Positions 59,248-64,000 of a DNA stretch of 64,000 nucleotides are shown piece by piece. A model generated the notes under the pieces. That model was not told the DNA's origin. It did no database searches and worked only from the letters and a program-made list of their open reading frames with translations. Origin of the DNA: Ascaris suum (taxonomy: Eukaryota > Nematoda > Chromadorea > Rhabditida > Ascarididae); NCBI GenBank assembly GCA_013433145.1, contig CM024168.1, positions 13,818,868 through 13,882,867 on the forward strand. Direction: 5' to 3'. How positions within the stretch are numbered: position 1 is the stretch's first letter; each line of letters begins with the position of its first letter. Position numbers and translations under genes: made by a program.

Positions 59248-62200
59248 TCACTTTGACTTCTCATCATGTTTTTGAGACTCCTTCTGTGCCTGAAAAAGAA
59301 TGAAATTGACCACTACGTTTTAGCATACAACCATAAATTCTGAAGGCTTAAACTCAGTGTAGCCTGCATAATAAAAGATGCACTATGCCGAGTTCCGTTA
59401 TGAAAACTGCCACACCGTATTCTCTTGCCATCAATTCACCTCAGTTTACCGCAATGACAATTTATTTATTAAATGAATCACTCTATAAGAACAAACCATC
59501 AGCAATTTCCCGACTTCAAACATGAACGTGTTGTGATGAAGTTATCGATTATACAGATAGGGGATGCGAGTAACTTCCATAAACTGAACAAATTTACAAA
59601 GAAACCCAATTGCTTTCGGTGAATTTCAGACATTACATATTGAACGTAAACTGCTCCCAGGTGATAAGGTCATTCAGGTCCCATATTCCACCAAAAACGT
59701 TGCACCAACAAAGCGTAGCATCCCCGTACGTCTCTTGTGTAACGCCATGAACTGACTTAAAGATTAGCTCACCTGTTCGGCAGCGCTATTCACCGCATCC
59801 TGTATTTCCTGCGAATTCGGATCAACACCAGGCAAATCAGCAACAAGTTGACGAAGCAGCTCAGGGTCACTCATCAACTGTCCCAACTGATCGTCTTCCG
59901 ACTGCAAATAAAATGATGACAACTTTACACCGGACTACGCAACCAGTACCTACTATCGTCGAAAAAACTTTTAACTGTCGAATGACATTTCGTACTCTGC
60001 ATCAATAAATGCTTAATTAAGAATGGTTTCAAAAGAAATAAGTGCACTAAATGCTGCCTATTAACCAGCTCGTCTGCTATACCTTTAAATACAACAACTC
60101 GTCCTCTTCTCACTTATTCCATATATGCAGCATTAAAAGCACACCATCAGGGAGATTTAGACAGTAGTCATAGAAGCCACTTCTGAACTTAGTGACAGCT
60201 GCAGTTAAACCAGATGTTACACCTTCGCCTATTCATCGAAAAAGCTAATATCCTATGCAGAGAAATCGTGAGTGATGAATAGCGTTGCTGTGTAATAATA
60301 CCTCAGAATTTCTTCTGCTGGATAAAAACTTCTGCTCATTTACCGAACTCATACATCCCGTTTGAATATTAAAAAATGTCATGGACCGACATACTCTTTC
60401 ATAGTTGGCTCAACTACTAAGGATGTCGAAGCAAGGGAAGAGGGTGGGCGAAATAGTTGGCCCGAAATCAAGGAATATCGCCACATCTACTATTATGAGG
60501 TGGTGGAAGTGGAACGGACATGTTCGTCGAAAACTGCGAGGAAGGAATTTTTCCACGGAATAAAGGAGATGAGAGTGAGGGTCAACGCATGCACTTCGTT
60601 AGACGTACTCGCAAATCACAAGGTTTTCGCCTTGAAGACTGTGTAAGGCGCTCCCCAAGTTTCCAGAGGCTACTCTCGTCATCTCCTAAATCAATCGCTT
60701 TCGACCTTTTAGCCCTATTAAATCACTTCCTTTATGTGACTCGACTTGTTACTCGATTTCAAATTGGCTCGAGCTAGTTTTGTATTAGATTCTCATAACA
60801 GTGGAAGACTTGCCGTAGCTGACGGTTGCTGCTGTGTTGTTGGCGTTGTCGCATCCACTTCCATCTGGTCACTCGTGGCGGCGTCTGAGCTGGGCGCAGC
60901 TGCAATAGTAGTACCCTCATCGGCAGTGGCAGGGACCGTGGCCGCAACCGAAGCCGCAGTGGTGCTTTGCTCAGCGTTAGCTGCGCCTTCCTGCATGGAC
61001 ATGCGCAGAGCCCACTCTAACTGCTGTTCCTCTGTCATAGACCCCGGATCCATCGTCATCACATCTTCTGAAAGCACACGATTCCATACTCAGTACCGAA
61101 TGAAGCTGCCTGACCTCCTCAAACTGCTAAGACTGGCAGAAACATACTCTTCAGGAACAACCGACCAAATATCCTGTTTGAACGGTTAAATTCATTTCGT
61201 TTTTGCAGCTGAGCAATATTCGTACGTAATGATCGAATCTGCACTCGGAGTAGGATTACTCCACTAAAGCATTATATTTTTGCTAAGTCTCCACTTTACT
61301 ATAGAAATTATGTGATGGCAAGATACCTGAGACCGAACTCAAACCTTTCCCCCCTCTGTGACGATATGGAATCGGGTCGAATACTCAGTTCCCTACCAAG
61401 CCCCGTCATACGCATTAAACTATAACGGATTCAAATAAGCGAATCATATACGCGCAGCAGTATCCATAGGTTCATGCGTCGTCTCAGCATTACCACCCGC
61501 AGCAGCAGCTTCTTGCTGTTGTCTCTGCCGTTGCTCTTCCAATGAAACACGCAGCGCCTAAATGACATCAGTGCATTTTAAATATAAAACGCTCGCAGTA
61601 TCGACAAACTGAGTCATTCGAAAACATCATTATAACGTCAATTTTCGTAATTTTCGAACGATGTCAGACCAACACTCACCTCGAGCTCGCACCCTCTGAG
61701 ACGACATGTTGCCAAATTTTCCAAAAAAAACCCGGTAAAAAATTGCATCCTTACGAAAATCCACTTGTGGATGAGACGTGGACACGAAATTTCGAATGCA
61801 GCTTTTTCGATGGAATGGGAAAATTTCTCATTCTGAACCCCTCTCTAAGTCACAGAAAAAAGCACATTCGCTATGTCTATAAAATGCTTGGCAAGGCATA
61901 CTTTAACGTTGCAAAAAAGAACATAAACACAGGTAATTACCTCCGCTGGTGAGGATAAGAGGTTTTATAAGCACACCTCAGCAACATCCGCTTCAGGAAC
62001 TTCGAACAAAGCTACCTTTATACTCTCAAGACAACTGCAGCTTGATTTCCATTCAAGGCAAGTTTCGAAAGATGAATAACGCACCAATGCGAGGTCCGGA
62101 TCGTCCTCTGGGTCAATTCCAAATTCGAAGCCTCCACCGCCGGCAGCAACGACTGGCGCCGCAGCCCCATCCTCTCCTCGGCAAATAGGCGAGGAAAGTA

Positions 62201-62352
62201 GCGCCTCGGTTAGTGTGCAACCACTTGACACAACCACCATATTCGACCCACCATTTCCTTCCCTAAATTAAATCGGCATATACTCTAAATCTATTCAAAA
62301 ATGTTTTTCCAAGGGCCTCAAAAGCAGGATGTAACGATAGGTCTCACCATAT

Positions 62353-62440
<88 letters not shown>

Positions 62441-63866
62441 TTAAAAATTTGCATTTTTGTGTGACTTCGCGGCTGAACTAAGAATGCTATCTCTTATCTC
62501 TCTCTTTCACCTTCCACATACGCTAAAATCACCCGTACAAGCCCTCCCACTCGTTGCCATTTGTACATACGTAGCTCCTACTTGCACAAATTAGCCTTCT
62601 ACAAAAAAATCTTTTACACATACAGCAATGCCCACACAATTTTCTTCCCGTATGTTCTGCTTTCTACGTTATGCTCCATCACTCTATAATAACTGCAATC
62701 GAACACTGCTCCCATTTCAGAACTTGAAAGCTGCCTTAACAAGAATTGGTTCCTTCTGAATAAAATACAACTAGAAGCAAAGTACATAAATGGCATATTC
62801 TGTAAAATGCAATCAAGTTCAGCATTAAAAAATTCCTTTGCCATAATTTGCAAAACACAAGCCGGCTTGTGAAGTTGTTCCACTTCTTGAAGTCCTACAA
62901 ATTTTGAGTGGCATGCTAATAAAGACTTACCTTCCATTTAACGTTTCGATAAATTGTCCCATAATTTCACTATTTTCTGAGTCCGCCTCGCCGAAGCAAA
63001 TGACATCCACCAGCACTTTCTCCTTTTTCAGCTTCTTTGCCAATTTCGTTAGCTTAAATGCAACTATTTATATGTTGGTTTATATGCGACATCACTCCAT
63101 GTGACTTATCAAGGGTTGCGCGCAAAGGGGCCGAGGGAAGACCGCCAAAGCTGCTACCTCCGAGCACTGAATTCTCCAAAACTTTACAGTAAAGTTTGCT
63201 TTTGGCTGTGGGAGGCCAATGTCTTTCAAAGCCAAAAGCAAGCCTGGGTAATGCTAGCGGTAAACACACAAATGCCTGTTTATGTCCATATACAGCCAGC
63301 ATCTTAAACCTAATGCTGAACCAAGTAAAGTTTAGCGTTCGCCCTCCAACTTCCTCCTCATTCCTCTTCCTTTTCCCTAAAACAACCCAAGGTACTTATG
63401 CAGGTACCAGTTGTGAATCCAGGCTACGTTGCAACTGCAAGTTACTTTTTCATAGATCACTACTCACAGCAGCTAAAATGCCTTTGAATAAGCAAGCGAG
63501 GATAAACTGGTAAAAACCAGTATTGGTTCGGCAGTCCACAATATAGATGTCACTATCGAAATGACTATGAGTCTTGATCGATGAAAACTGATAGAAGAAG
63601 TGCCAAATGCAATCATTCTCGACTTAACTTGGACATCAGTTTCAACCAGAATTTAAAACTTTGAGCCAAGTTTATTTTTCAATTTGCAACATGTGCAGCA
63701 ATAATGGGAAGCAACTTATATGGCTGAGTAAACGAACCTCGGCAGCATCGAGGTGTTCGATAGGGCTGCCGACGAATAAAACAATACGCATCTTGTGGTT
63801 GCGGTTCTGACGATGTTTCAACGCTAAATGTGCCACCTTTATGCCGTTCACAAAATTCGACTCGCC
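59248..63866 (-). CDS. rpn-10: 26S proteasome regulatory subunit RPN10 / PSMD4 (ubiquitin receptor), 5' end outside window
   Basis: RPN10 sits in the 19S regulatory particle and captures polyubiquitinated proteins for the proteasome. Exons in transcript order: 63738-63866, 62931-63052, 62085-62262, 61452-61557, 60814-61067, 59773-59901, 59248-59289; phases close, giving the last 319 residues. The VWA domain shows LALKHRQNRNHKMRIVLFVG (human nearly identical), LTKLAKKLKKEKV and FIETLNG, then GFEFGIDPEDDPDLAL. Ubiquitin-interacting motif 1 is LALALRVSLEEQRQRQ and motif 2 is EEQQLEWALRMSMQE. Next come DPELLRQLVADLPGVDPNS (human DPEFLQSVLENLPGVDPNN) and a Lys-rich end, KHDEKSK. About 85 N-terminal residues of the VWA domain must lie beyond 64000. 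Between the motifs and after them are Ala/Thr/Gln-rich linkers longer in Thr than in human. Confidence 0.95.
59902..60813 (-). other. Probable GC-AG intron in rpn-10
   Basis: On the minus strand exon 5 reads to GCTACG and is followed by GCAAGT. The next exon starts in phase 0 at SEDDQLGQLMS after TTTGCAG. The only phase-0 GT alternative nearby is GAA-GTGGAT, which would drop 17 residues of the Thr/Gln-rich linker; a GT one base further along breaks the frame. Confidence 0.55.
62359..62438. repeat. (AT)n microsatellite
   Basis: Pure AT tract of about 80 bases in an rpn-10 intron, preceded by a short ACACAC stretch. Confidence 0.95.
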
Positions 63867-64000
63867 CTGCAAAAAAGTGCTGCGTCATCTTGATGAAAAA
63901 AACGACTCATTTCACGCACTTTGGCTTTATTTACAACGAAAAGAATATCGAAGTGCCCAACAACGAAGCTTTTTAACTTACAATAACTAGCCTAAAAGAG
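63867..64000 (-). other. 5' part of an rpn-10 intron, window edge
   Basis: The acceptor TTTTTTGCAG lies directly upstream of the first visible rpn-10 exon. A CTCTTTTAG followed ten bases later by GTAAGTT at the very edge could be a tiny exon, but its few bases do not fit the RPN10 protein just before the visible part, so I leave it as intron. Confidence 0.6.

Noticed and set aside
60362..60646. 94-codon frame in an rpn-10 intron
   Set aside because: No recognisable domain, no splice ends, opposite strand to the host gene; possibly an old insertion but unsupported.

Overview
This window is animal nuclear DNA, most probably from a nematode. The genes are cut by many introns with short TTTCAG-like acceptors, the A of one start codon lies 3 bases after a TTTCAG (a good spliced-leader site), and the three conserved proteins resemble metazoan families. 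Long introns, AT-rich spacers, pure (AT)n tracts and a decayed LINE suggest a parasitic clade V (strongylid-like) species; that last step is inference. I found no bacterial-type features, CRISPR arrays, tRNA or rRNA genes.

Layout. (1) 1-7169: no gene recognised. (2) 7170-30729, plus strand: a complete USP48-type deubiquitinase, about 31 exons and 1,300 residues, with catalytic Cys and His boxes, DUSP-like Cys/Trp regions and a ubiquitin-like C-terminus. (3) 35404-43649, plus strand: a complete 13-exon gene for mitochondrial ribosomal protein MRPS30/mL65 (about 573 residues). (4) 44990-46570, minus strand: a decayed CR1-like LINE reverse transcriptase. (5) 47988-50622 and 55192-57292, plus strand: two tandem paralogues that I do not recognise as a named family. 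Each is predicted to be a small type I membrane protein with a signal-peptide exon, one long Ser/Thr/Asn-rich glycosylation-prone exon and a 149-base exon for one membrane helix plus short tail; intron phases match. (6) 59248-63866, minus strand: RPN10/PSMD4, the proteasome ubiquitin receptor, lacking its N-terminal exons, which lie beyond the right edge.

The conserved genes are housekeeping: two in the ubiquitin system (one removes ubiquitin in the nucleus, one receives it at the proteasome) and one in mitochondrial translation. Distances of several kb and mixed strands argue against an operon. The most novel material is the tandem pair of mucin-like membrane proteins, which looks like a lineage-specific, fast-evolving family recognisable mainly by exon structure and its membrane exon. 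Exon borders were inferred by eye from reading frame, phase and remembered human homologues; weak borders are flagged.
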